From NCBI GenBank assembly GCA_023078555.1, contig CM041199.1, positions 2,235,101 through 2,299,100 on the forward strand: a stretch of DNA of 64,000 bases, given 5' to 3'. Below, in pieces: positions 13,091 to 23,760 of this stretch (the first letter of the stretch is position 1; each line of letters starts with the position of its first letter). The stretch comes from Ulva prolifera (taxonomy: Eukaryota; Chlorophyta; Ulvophyceae; Ulvales; Ulvaceae). The position numbers and the translations under genes were made by a program. Under the pieces are notes generated by a model, which saw only the letters and a program-made list of their open reading frames with translations, ran no database searches and was not told the DNA's origin.

Positions 13091-13129
13091 TATCTCGAGA
13101 TACGTAACATACCGGTATCATATGTTACG
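13091..13129. repeat. Two adjacent palindromes
   Basis: TATCTCGAGATA at 13091-13102 is a perfect 12-bp palindrome. It is followed directly by CGTAACATA (13103-13111), nine bases, then its exact reverse complement TATGTTACG (13121-13129). This could form a cruciform or be a dimeric protein-binding site. Function unknown. Confidence 0.7.
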
Positions 13130-14599
13130 ACCATTGTCAGCGTTAGCCCAATCCGACGTTGTCTACGAGCATCGTCAGACGAACACGGCCGGAGCATTGC
13201 ATGCATATGCCCCGGGGTGAGCACCAGCTGTGAGGACCTGATGGGGTCCCTGCGCGGCCTCCCTGCATCGCGGTGGCCGGCAGTAAGAAGTATCACAGCA
13301 ACTGCAACGAGGGATATCACGGGGGAGTTTGCACTCCCGGAGCCCTGCCCCGGGTTCACGAGCCCTCACACCGTCTCATGAGGCGATGTGAGGAGGCTGA
13401 TCTTGATGGACAGGGCATGTGCGCGGAAGGTTACACAGACAGGCTGGCGCGTGGACATCAAGGTCGTCATCAACATAGCTCCTGCCGCAGGCTCAAGGTC
13501 GTGCATCCCAGAAGTGAACAACAATGAGCAGCGCAATTTTCGCCAAGGCACGGGCAGAGCCCCAAAGAGAGACACTGTCGATCGCAGACAAAGCCATCGC
13601 CATCCATCAAGGCCTGTTCACGAGCGTTAACTCTTAGCTACCGCAGCAATTCCGATCGGCATTGTAGACAATCGAAATAGCCGTGTGTTTGAGTGTTACA
13701 CCAGGAGTAGCAGGTGGAAAGATGATGCAAGCTCCGGTCGCAGAGCAGCCAGATGGCCACGCCAGTAAACAGCAAGAAAAGTCAACGAAAAATAGATTGG
13801 AAGCCACGTTGAGTAAAGAGCTTGAGCATCACGGCTATAACTCCATCCAAGAGATTGTGCGCCCCTCCTTGGCACGCCTTCCACGCCCTCACATGCGCAA
13901 ATCCAGCCCCGCAGTGACCATGACCCGGACAACACAAGCTACCTTGCGTACCATAGTTTAGCAGATTTCGGTGTGCCTGGTGCCATGTTGACGGGGCCGC
14001 GATTTCAACTCGAGGGTATGGTGCGCGAGCTAGTTTCCATATCTGCCAATGGTATACCATGGTACCCGCCGATCCCAATGTAGCGCGCTTGCCTGAGTTG
14101 TATGGCATGGCATCTGTGATCGCCGCGGCAATTACCGGTAAGAAACGGTGCAGCTGTATACATCACCTGCCCGCATAGCCGTCGACGCAACTCTGTGAAT
14201 GGAGTCAGCACGGCATCAGCACGTCGACGCGGCATGGCGTATGCATCTCGTAACATCTTTGACCGCACCCCTGTGTGCGCACTGGGCGTGTGAGTCAGTC
14301 CGCGCAGCAGATGATCCAACACTCCGTAGCAAGGTGCAGCACTCAATGTGTACACGATGTGTGTGTGTGTGCTCGTGGGGGGTGTTGCCATGCAATAGCG
14401 GGCCTGCAGACGGTGCTATGCTGCCTTGACCGCAGACTGCCTGTGTCACACCTGCCCGCCCGCTTCCAACAGGCTGCAGCCTGGCGCCACGAGGCATGCG
14501 TCTAGGGGCTGTCGTCCCGGAAATTCATTTGGAACTCCAGCCAGCGCGTTGTTGATCGCCTCAATGAGTTGACTCACGCCGGCGGCAGCATGGTCCTGA

Positions 14600-14710
14600 G
14601 CAGTGTTGGGTCGTCGGGCCCGATCATATGTAACAATTCCGAATATTCAGGTCTAATTTCTGGTTGTCAGCCCCGGAAAATGCTGCAAAGCGACCCAACA
14701 TTGGTCCTGT
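14600..14710 (+). repeat. Dispersed repeat copy R2
   Basis: This is the plus-strand partner of R1 at 10130-10243. It begins CAGTGTTGGGTCGTCGGGCC and includes AACAATTCCGAATATTC and ATGCTGCAAAGCGACCCAAC. The two copies differ by scattered substitutions and a small indel, as expected of an old non-coding mobile or duplicated element. No terminal inverted repeats or target-site duplications were clear. Confidence 0.75.
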
Positions 14711-15499
14711 GCAGCTGGTGCCTGCCACTGGGCACCTCTCGGGCCACCGTCAACGCCCACGACTCCACCGCGGTGCGATCACGCATGCATGCACGTACTC
14801 GCCACCGCCCAGTGACGATCCTGGCAGAGGCAGAGCTGTCATGCACTGTCCACCGGGACTGCCCCTGCCTCCTGTGCGGGCTGATGCGTCCACCGTCTGC
14901 ACCCCCCCCCCCCCCCCCCCTGGTGATATAGCATGCTGCTAAGTTTTTCATTGAGTACGCGGTAGGTGAGTCATGACCACACGCATGGGCTGCTCAAGTG
15001 TGAACGGCTGTACATATGTAGCGGCCTTGTGCCATGAACGAGTGAATAGCTTTGAAAATGGATTCCGAGAAACGGTAGCAACTCGGTTTCTGTCCTTTGT
15101 AAGTACCGTTGTAACTGTCAAGACTCGCGAATGTCCGTTCCATTGTTTTTCCAAGCGACGACAGTGATGCGATGCCCCGGCTTGTGTCTACGTGTAGCGG
15201 CGAACGAGGACAATCCTTGGCGTCGCTGGCGCGGTGAGTTGCAAAACAGTGCATTGTGCCCTGTCCGCAGCAGCACATCCATCACGAGCCCTGACAATCG
15301 CACCTCTGCATCATTGGTTGGCGTGCTATCAGCAGCCATTTTTTCCCATCAACAAGCGATGTGACATCGGTGTGACGAGCGCCAAAACGATGATCTGCGC
15401 CGCCCGGTCCGCTCAAGCAAACGACCGACGAACCTCGAAGAAGCGATCTGACTGCCTGTCCCTGTTGCCGCTGTAGCGACGGCCGAACAGTCTAAAACA

Positions 15500-18400
15500 A
15501 TGATTGCGGCGTCCTGTCCCGGCACGTGCCGTAGCGAGCCTCTTTACATTTACTACGGTAACTATGCAGCATGTGCATGCATGTGCACATGCATGAACAT
15601 GTACGGACACGCATGTCTCTTCAGCACTTGCGACCTTGATGTTTCGAGCCACATCCTCGCAGCACGCCCTCGCAGCACGCACCGGCATCAGCAGGGCCCC
15701 CCCTGTGCCCACACCGCCCCAGCAGCCTCGCGCGTGCCCCCTCCCCCTCTTGAGCCACGCTCCACCGCTGCGGCATGCATGCAGGAGAATAACCTGTCGG
15801 CAAAGGGCCGCGGCGTCTTCAAGGCCTCCGGCAAGGACAAGCCGACGGTCGCGATGCGCGTGTACACGCTCTCCGGCGGCGTCAACCTCGAGGACGTCTG
15901 CGCCGAGGTCCTCCACCAGAGGTGCGCTGTGCGCGCTGTGCGTGCTGTGAAGTGTGGCCCCACGCAGCACGCGACTGCAGCCTGTGGTCGGTCATGCTGT
16001 GCAGCACGGCACACAGCATGGCGCCGTCACCAGGCCGTGGGGCCACGCTGCCGCGGTGAACTGCGAGGTCCCCCGGTTGCGGAGGGGCGCCGTCGGCCGC
16101 AGCGGCGCTTTGTGGCCGCCGTGTGTCTCGAGTGCGAGGCAGCAGGCGGAGGTGCCGGCTGTGAATTGCCACGGGCCTGCAGTGTAGCTCGCGCTCCACG
16201 CTCACGGCCTCGCGGTGTGCAGTTCCCTGCACCACCCCCACATCGTGCAGCCCAAGTCCCTCATCCGCACGCCCCACTTCCTCTGCATCGCGCTCGAGTA
16301 CGCGAACGGCGGCGACGTGTACCGCCTCGCACGCCGCGCCGGCGCCGCCGGCCTCCCGCTGCCCGCCGCGCGCTTCATCTTCCAGCAGCTCGTCCTCACG
16401 CTCGACTTTGCGCACGACTTCGGCATCTTCCTCTGTCGCATCAACCCCTCCAACGTCCTCGTGTTCTGGAACGACCGCGGCATGCCGATCCTCAAGATCG
16501 CGGACTTCCGCCTCTCGCGCCCGCAGGTCAAAATCGTGTGCCCCCCCCCCCCCCCCCCCCCTCCCACCCATGCTGTGCCGTGCTGTGCTGGGCCGTGCTG
16601 TGCAGTGCTGTGATGGGCGCCGTCATGGGGTGCAGTATCCGTGGCGGACGTGCGCTGATTGACTGCACACCATCCTTGCTCGATCGCCGTTGCCCACACG
16701 CCCTTGCAGCGGCGCAGCAGTGCCAGATCCGCTGGCAGACCCAGCGCGTGGGGGGCGTACACCGCACCACTGCGGAGCACACCCCCCCGCGCGCCCTCGC
16801 CGCCACCTCAGGCCACACGCTCACCGTCCCCCAGATGGCAGCAGCCGCCCCGCCAGATGCATGTCCCACTCCCACAGGACAGCGCGCTCGAGCCGCCACC
16901 GCACGCCTCACTTGCAGTCGGGGCGCCGCCAGTTCGCAGCGCACAGCGCACAGCACGCGCCGTTCCTGCCCGACCGTGCACCGCCGACGGGCCACCTCCC
17001 ACAGCGCACACCGCCAGCGGTGCATCTCCCGCCGCCGAGCCTGCGCCGCAGCGCGGCCCGCGATCCCGCACGCTATGCGTGCTGCGCCTCTCACGCCGGC
17101 GCCTGCGTGCAGACGGACTGGAGCACGCCGGTCGTCGGCACGATGTACACGTGCCCCCAGCAGATCCGGCAGGCAGAGGGGCCTGCGGGCGGCCCGGAGC
17201 AGGTGCACGCGCTCGCCGCGGCCTCGGACGTGTGGGCGGCATGCGTCACGTTCTACTTCCTGCTCTTTGCGCGCTGGCCGTTTGACAAGCGGCAGATCGC
17301 GGCGTGGGCCGTGACGGCGGGGGAGGTCTGGCGAGACGACGCCGACGTCGAGTACCCCGGTGCGCCTCTCTAGCCACCTATGTGCACTCACGATGAGAGG
17401 TGGTGGGATAGGGTACACATGCATGAGGTTGACCTGGCCGGTCATTGGGAACGGCCTTTTTGTGACTCTGGGTCCTTAGAGGTCGGGTGGTGGCACATCG
17501 TAGCCGTTGTGGCTGTGGGTGCCGAGAGTGGCTTACGGGTGCGCGTGCGGCTCCCTCCTCCGGTCGCTCTTGTGGCTTGAAGTGCCTGCGGTCCAAGCGC
17601 GTGCTTCTTGCAGTGGGTGGCGCTGGTTGGGCGTCAGCCTGTGGCGCAGGGCAACTGCCTGCCTGCTCCAGTGGTGCTGGCGAGACCCCCCGGCTAGGGG
17701 GCTCAGGTGCGACACGGCTGAATGTGCGGCGGCTGCTCCTGAGGAGAACCGGCCCACTGAGCGCTGGGCGCTGAAGGATCACGTCTGTGCTGCGGAAGGC
17801 TTGAAAGGACCGACACAGAAGCGCCGGCCTGGCGGCATATGTCCGCAGGGTGTACGTGTCCGCGCGTCCAACCACACTCAAGGCTACCCGGCTTGCGTCG
17901 TGCTTGCACGGCTTACATGCCAACCCACCCACCGGCGCACACCCCCACCCCCAGGGCGGCCCGGCTCGCAGCGTGATGAGCGGGTTCTTTCACGCATCCT
18001 CACAGCCACTCACTTCGACACGTCAGCACCGGCCCGCTTGTTCAGAGGGTCCACCCGCACAGCACCATCCCGGCACCATACGTGCACATGCACCCCGCGC
18101 CGTGCATGCCGGTCATGCACGTAGCACCCGCACAGCACTGGCCCGTGCGTGCCGCCCACTGCCAGCAGCGTCCGTCGCTCCGCATCCCGCCCATTTCCGG
18201 CACTATGCTGGCGGCGGCGCGGTCAGGTCAGGCTCGTGTGTTAGTGTTCCGTCCCACGGCTCGGCGTCTGCCCGTTGCCGTATCCGCACCTTGCACCGGC
18301 CGCCCTAAGCGTCATAGGGCTTTCATGGCCGTCTCTGTGTCTCCGGTACTGCTGCGGCACACCTGAAAGTTGAGCTGTCTCTGATGTCCATCGCTTCGGA

Positions 18401-18901
18401 TCCAGCACGGAGCAATCGCCCGCAGCGCATGCCTGGCGGAGCACTCGAGCAGGCTACATCGCAATCAAGTGCACGCAATCCAAACGCAACGGTCCCAGCA
18501 CGTAGCAGCTGCCAATTTGGCAGGGAGCGGGCGTGGCCGCGCATGACCCTTTGCCCCCCCCACCCCCACCCCCCCCAGCGGCACAGCCACGCATGGCCAC
18601 ATACACCCCCCCCCCTCCCGCACTTGCGCCACGGGTTCAGCAACGTCAGCGTGCTGTACAGAGAAGGAGCGGCCAGACGAGCTCAAGGGCATCGTGGAAC
18701 TCTTCCGGTCGGTCTTTGCAAAGGGGCGCCTTCCGGTGGAGGAGTTTGTGAGCAAGGGCCCGACGCTGGCAGAAATCCAGGCGGCGCTGTGGTTCAAAGT
18801 GCGTGACCTTGCTTGTGTTTGCCTTTCAGCCTCAGCGCGGCGCGTAGCCCCTGCTTGTTGTGTACGGCGATGCCATGCTTGCAAGCTGCTCAGATACAGC
18901 C

Positions 18902-18983
<82 letters not shown>

Positions 18984-19513
18984 CGTGTGTGTGTTCGCGC
19001 AGAGGCGGCGCGAGTGTCGCCTGTTCCGGCCGTGCATGGGTGGCTACTTGTGACGCGTTACGGCTCAGATTTGCGTACATGGACCAGTGCCTACGCGGCG
19101 CTTCCTCAGGGCACCTGACAACAACACAACAAATGTCAACCGCGGCCCCACCACCGTCAGACCATGGTGGCACCCCCCCCCTGCTCGATCTGCACGCTCT
19201 CGTGTGAGTGCTGGTGAGTGTCAACGACATGCATGCGTTCCATCGAGCACGGTGCCGCTGGGCGTGTGGCAGGGTCGGCTGAGCGTGGGGTCTTGCCAGG
19301 ATTTACACGGCACAGGGGTGGGTGCAGATTGACCTGCCAGACGGCGCGGCAGACATGAAGCAGACGTACAGCGGCAAGACCCGTGACCGTATGGAATCGC
19401 CGGCGTTTGGTAATCTCAAGGGACTACTCAAGGACGCCGTGTCTCCGGATGTCACCCACCTGTCTGCCAAGATGGCAGCCACTTCCCTTCACGACGCACC
19501 GGTGGGTAAGTAG
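15500..19513 (+). CDS. Protein-kinase-fold protein with degenerate catalytic motifs (probable pseudokinase)
   Basis: Exons ending or lying at about 15782-15921, 16223-16526, 17113-17359, 18662-18798 and 19328-19513 join in phase. They give an N-lobe (GRGVFKA, TVAMRVYTLSGG), the hinge (HHPHIVQPKSLIRTPHFLCI then ALEYANGGDVY), helix E (RFIFQQLVLTLDFAHDFGI), a catalytic loop reading CRINPSNVL, IADFRLSRP in the DFG position, VGTMYTCPQQI in the APE region, and SDVWAACVTFYFLLFARWPFD (helix F). The VAIK lysine is Arg, HRD is CRI with Asn at the base position, and DFG is DFR, so phosphotransfer is unlikely. C-terminal exons (PEKERPDELKGIVELFRSVF and onwards) are outside the standard kinase core. The open frame can start at 15500, but an acceptor just before 15782 suggests the true N-terminus lies in an upstream exon. 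The 3' end could also splice at GTAAGT (19506) instead of stopping at 19511-19513. Intron 2 opens with a 21-C run and intron 4 holds a long GT repeat. Confidence 0.7.
16541..16561 (+). repeat. Poly-C run inside the kinase-like gene's intron
   Basis: Twenty-one consecutive C start 14 bases after the 5' splice site (CAG|GTCAAAATCGTGTG). Similar sense-strand C runs occur just inside introns of other genes in the window. Confidence 0.9.
18903..18988 (+). repeat. (GT)n microsatellite
   Basis: An almost uninterrupted GT dinucleotide array of about 80 bases, with a GC interruption near its right end. It lies in the intron between the fourth and fifth exons of the kinase-like gene. Likely polymorphic in length. 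Confidence 0.95.
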
Positions 19514-21667
19514 CGCCCGGCGCGGGCCGCCGCCGCTCTGCGCCGCCACTGCCTTGGTTCGTGCCTGCACTGGCGCAGGTGTTGCACGGCCAAAACTGAT
19601 TATGTTTGCCCAAAATTTTGAGAAAATAAAAGAAAGAAAGAAAGAAAAAGATTACCATGAAAGGTGTTGGCCTTGTCTGTGAGGCACACGTCGGGCCTGT
19701 CTTGTGGTGTGTGCGGCATGCTGTGTGCTTGGGCCATGCTTTAGCTACGGGCACGGGGTGCATGCATGTGCCCCGCGCCCGACCCTCGTTCAGCCTGCTT
19801 GCCCGGCACCCCCGCTGTGCTGGGTGCTGTGTGCTGCGCGCAGCCCCGCGCAGCCCCGCGCAGCGGCCGCCTCTGTTGTAGCTATTTTTGCGCACGCGTG
19901 TGGGCCTGCATGCCGTGCTTGGCATGCATGCCCTCTGCGAGGCCACTGTAGGGAGCATGCTACGTGCTGTGTGCTCCCCGTGGCCTGCAGCATGCTGTGC
20001 GTTGCGTCCGACTGAACATGTCATGTACCGAGGCCTACCAGCATGCAGCGCGGCGTGTGCATCCAGATGCATGCGTTGGCCGCGCACATTCACTCTTCGG
20101 CCCGGGCGGATGAGACCACACCCTCTGGTTCGCATCTGCGCATGAAGTGCTAGGCTGGCTGCCTCCACCCCAATTGTTGTGAGTTTTTGTACCCTAGCCA
20201 GTGACGATCAGTCGCTCGACAGAAGAAAGAAGGAACGAGAAAGATGTAGCGCGGCGTGCGGACGAGGTGGGGCACTGCGGCGCGGCATGCATGCATGCGT
20301 GCGTGCATGCCACTTGACACTCGTGTGATGCCAACTCCCGCCTGAAGGCCGAGCCGGCACGTGGGGCCTCCCCTCCTCCCCCCGCGCCCCCCCTCTCCGA
20401 GGCGCTGTCCCGCGCAGAGGCCGCAGGCGCTGCAGGCTTGCACCTCGTCCTCGGCTGCCGTGTGATGCGTGCTGCGTGCTGTGTGCTGCGTGCTGTTGCG
20501 GCAGCGTCCCCCAGCATGGGGCCGCCCGCATGTGCACGCTCCGCCACCCGAGGCAATCCATGGGTGTCTGTGTGGTGTATGCCAGCTATACCCTCGTGTG
20601 ACCTGACCGCTTCGCCGCGGCGTTCGGTGTGGTAGCATAGGTCCAGCGTCTTTGTAAAAAGCTACCACCGCAGCCTCTCTGCGTCACCGTGGCTCCACAG
20701 GGTTCTTGCGGCGCCTGTGCTGAGCTGGCCGCCCCTGATCCAGTCCCCCGCTTGCTCCGCACGTGGCATGGCTCCGTGGCGGTGGTGGCCTCGGGGCGCT
20801 AATGCAGCCGGGGCGGGCCGGACTGCGGTCGTTGTTGCTGTGGCGCCATGCAGGTCTCCTGCTTGCGGGTCAAGCCTGTTGCGAAGCCGCTGGGCCGTCT
20901 CTGTTGTTTGGTGTATATTGTTCGGGGCTTTGTGTCCACTTTCCGACCGCGCTTGCTTGGGGTTTTGTATCCACTTCCAACTGTGCGTCTGTAGCGTAGA
21001 CGCAGTGGCAGCGGGCCGCACTCGAGGAGTCACCTCTGCTGAGGCAGCTGCATCGTCTGATCATCTGCCTGCAGGGCACATGGAAAGGACAGGGGCCAAT
21101 GGTATGGTTGACAACACTGCTGCAAACGCTTCAGGGGGCCAGGTCCGAATATCTATATCATTGACGCAGTAGCGGCACGATTCTGTCCGCCTGGGGGCAT
21201 CAGCCTCTCGCAGGGCGGGCACTCCCAGCATTTGTGCATTGTGCATGCGGAGCACAGTGTTGTGGACCTGGTGTGCATCTCTGGCACAATTGCGACTCGG
21301 ACGCCTGGGTGACCCAAGCAAGCAGCGACCGCAGCCTTCGCATAGGTGCTTTGCAGTCGGCCATGTTCCGACATGTGTGTGAACACGATCCATCTCTGAC
21401 ATGGCGACCCTCGCGGCACACGGCCCGTGTTCTGACACAAGTCCTTGATATACAGTGCTTGTGACAATGTCATGCAAATCTCATGGCATATGCATCCTGA
21501 TACGCTACAAGGGCCAAGTTGCAGAGTGGGCATCAAAAGTGTCACAGTCTGAAACGATGGCGCGGGCCACTCGGACCAAGCACAGCGCTCATGAGTCGTC
21601 AGCTACACTAGGGCATTCCAGCACGATATCTGATGTGGGACAAAAGGTCAGCCACCACAGCCCCTCG
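19514..21667. other. Intergenic, about 2.1 kb
   Basis: No recognised gene. Contains an (AAAG)n-like tract at about 19621-19652, GCATG-rich and TGCTGTG-rich low-complexity DNA between 19700 and 20600, and a TGCATGCATGC run near 20286. Several open frames exist in all directions but none shows a conserved motif or consistent splice sites. Confidence 0.5.
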
Positions 21668-22603
21668 CTAAACCGTGGACGCGCATGTGTTGCCAACATC
21701 GAAGCCAGTGATGTTGAATCCACCTAACACATTGGCACCCCCGTCACACACAGATGTGTCCAGGCATGCGGGAGAAAATGACTCCACGTCACAGGTGCTG
21801 CTTGCAAAGCAGACCGCGATCGATACAAATGTAAACACGGCCACGCAGCATGGCTCTCGAGGCCTTCCACAGTTGCCAAAGTTGAATATGTCTGGCTGCA
21901 GCTCATGAGGACGATGGGAGGAAGTAATGATGAGGTCAACAAAGGAGGGGTCGTGGCCAGGAGGTGTGTCCGTGTCTCGAGGCGGCAGGCCGGGCCCGTC
22001 TGAGGGAGGTGGTGGGCCAGGTGGCGGTGATACATGTATGGGGGTGGTGGTGAGGGTGGTGGCGGTGGTGGAGGCAGCGGTAGTGATGACGATGGCGGCG
22101 GCGGTGGGGGTGGCGGTGATGGGGGTGGTGACGGTGGTAGACAAACACAAAGGACCTCTTCCTCCTGGCTTGCCATCAGCGGGGCTGCGGCATGAAGTCG
22201 GCCCGGCGGGGCGCAGCGCGGCCGATCGATCGACATAGCTTGCGATCGAGCGTCGTTGAATGATCCCGCATCTCGTGCTCGAGGGTCCGCCGGCTGGCGA
22301 CAGCGCCCGCCCCTGCACCCTTGTCAGACGGGCGAGACGGTGCCTGCTTCGCACCGCGACAGCCCCTGCAATTGCGGGCGCAGCGGGGAAGCGGGCACTC
22401 GAAATACTGTCGAGACTTGGGACACTGTCGCCGTCATCGCTGAGGCGAGGTAGGAGAGCTGCCGCGCGCTGCAGTCCAGGTGTACACTGAGCTCCTGTGT
22501 GTGTCTGGTTGCGGCAATGCGTACTGTGATGACGCATGAATGAAAGGTGAACCACTTGAAGCCTGATCAAGCGGGCCGGAGTTTCGTGGCCACGTGCATG
22601 CAT
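21668..22603 (-). CDS. Hypothetical Pro/Thr-rich protein with a membrane span and Cys-rich C-terminus
   Basis: A 311-codon frame. Its middle is a Thr/Pro-rich low-complexity linker, encoded by GGT/GGC repeats on the plus strand. It is followed by NFGNCGRPREPCC, a hydrophobic stretch (VAVFTFVSIAVCFASS), and a segment with regularly spaced cysteines (TCDVESFSPACLDTSVCDGG) ending GFDVGNTCASTV. The Cys pattern looks like a small extracellular disulfide-bonded module. The repeats keep more than one frame open, so the upstream two thirds may not be coding. No family was recognised. It may be one exon of a larger gene or not a gene. Confidence 0.35.
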   Translation of the reverse strand: MHARGHETPARLIRLQVVHLSFMRHHSTHCRNQTHTGAQCTPGLQRAAALLPRLSDDGDSVPSLDSISSARFPAAPAIAGAVAVRSRHRLARLTRVQGRALSPAGGPSSTRCGIIQRRSIASYVDRSAALRPAGPTSCRSPADGKPGGRGPLCLSTTVTTPITATPTAAAIVITTAASTTATTLTTTPIHVSPPPGPPPPSDGPGLPPRDTDTPPGHDPSFVDLIITSSHRPHELQPDIFNFGNCGRPREPCCVAVFTFVSIAVCFASSTCDVESFSPACLDTSVCDGGANVLGGFNITGFDVGNTCASTV

Positions 22604-23115
22604 GGGCCTCTGCTTGCGCCATACTTGGTATGCAACGCACGTGATGCCACGTCATGCCAGCATCCAGCGATGCGGCAGCATGCTGTGTGATGTACTGTGC
22701 CAACAAACCGCCCACATTTGGCCGATGCAAAGCAGTGCACCATGGTCGCCAACTGACAGCAGTGTTTGCACAACAAGGCATCGACGTCTGTGTTGCGCCA
22801 GATCTGTGTCTTCACTGTCTGAACATCGACAATCGAGCGAAAGCTGTGAGCTTTCAAGTATTCGACGTATTCGACACTATTTGCAGAGTAGGAGTGGCAC
22901 ATGGTACTGTAAACGGAGCATCATCGCTGTCGTCTTCGTGAAGTTCTATGGTACGCTCGCCTGCGGGCGCGATCCGGCGTCAGGCTGGCTGCTTCGTCCT
23001 GATTTACAACCCTCAGAACCCTTTTTCACAAAGTATCTGTTTGCAAATTTGATGATGTTCCGGCGCCTTTGCGGTGCTCCTTGGCTGAGCCCGGGTACAG
23101 ACAAATGAATGGCTG

Positions 23116-23760
23116 TTGATGCAGTCCCTGATCCGAACCAATTCAAGCGCAAAGGCTGCTCGCTCAAGGCTTGAGCCACGAGGGGGCATCTATCCAGGCG
23201 TTGCTCAGATTCAGCAACAATTTCGCCGAGGGTGCCCCTCGCGAGTATCACAAGCTCGCGCTCGACCACAGGAGGAGCCAGATGCACCAGCCGTTGCTGA
23301 CAGTGTCGCAAACGACACATTTGCAGCATCAACGTTGTCCCGAACGCTATTTGCTGGGTCGCAATCCCAGCAAACTCTGCGCAACACTCTCAGCCAGCGC
23401 CCTTCGATTCCGGGAGGCAGCGTTGGCGCTGTTGCGTTCACGCTGACGTTCATGATAACAGTGCAGAAGATGTTCTGGTATTTGATCGTCAAGCGGACGC
23501 TGGACTGCCCAGACTGCCGTGGTTTTGGAATTGCGCGCTGCGAACTCTGTCACGCATCTGGTTCAGTGAAGTGGATCGGGAAGTGGGATCACGTCGAGCC
23601 ATGCCCAGAGTGCATGGGTAAGCGTTATCACAGATGCTACTCTTGTGGGGGACTGTATCATCGGCCTATTTTTGCTCATGTGCGTCGCAATGCTGGAGTG
23701 AATGCAAGCCAAAACCAGGTGTACAGGACAGTCGATGTTGTGAATCCACTGGTAGACTAA
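23116..23760 (+). CDS. DnaJ-type cysteine-rich zinc-finger protein with one membrane span, no J domain
   Basis: A single-exon frame of 214 codons. After a Ser/Arg/Gln-rich, low-acidic N-terminus comes a hydrophobic span (VGAVAFTLTFMITVQKMFWY) and then four CxxC motifs: CPDCRGFG, CELCHASG, CPECMGKR and CYSCGG. This is the DnaJ cysteine-rich (BSD2-like) fold, which binds two zinc ions. Proteins of this kind without a J domain are common in plastids and act as chaperones or thiol-disulfide factors. The N-terminus is compatible with an organellar targeting peptide, but that is inference. The second Met (23119) is an equally good start. The closest family member is not known to me, and no partner is suggested by the neighbours. 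Confidence 0.68.
   Translation: MMQSLIRTNSSAKAARSRLEPRGGIYPGVAQIQQQFRRGCPSRVSQARARPQEEPDAPAVADSVANDTFAASTLSRTLFAGSQSQQTLRNTLSQRPSIPGGSVGAVAFTLTFMITVQKMFWYLIVKRTLDCPDCRGFGIARCELCHASGSVKWIGKWDHVEPCPECMGKRYHRCYSCGGLYHRPIFAHVRRNAGVNASQNQVYRTVDVVNPLVD

Larger units (their letters stand above)
12097..15499. other. Intergenic, about 3.4 kb, between divergent RPB8 and the kinase-like gene
   Basis: No conserved domain was recognised. It holds an imperfect 27-bp tandem duplication (about 12855-12909), adjacent palindromes (13091-13129), repeat copy R2 (14600-14710), a 19-C run (14902-14920), and a 73-codon minus-strand ORF (15339-15118, starting MAADSTPTNDAEVRLSG) that I could not identify. The 5' exon or exons of the kinase-like gene may lie in its right part. 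Confidence 0.4.

Noticed and set aside
15882-17445. Long minus-strand frames over the kinase-like gene
   Set aside because: Antisense to clear kinase-fold exons; Arg/Ala/Gly-rich composition typical of GC-driven shadow frames.
18832-19230. Frames encoding (TH)n or (CV)n repeats
   Set aside because: Translation of the intronic GT microsatellite.
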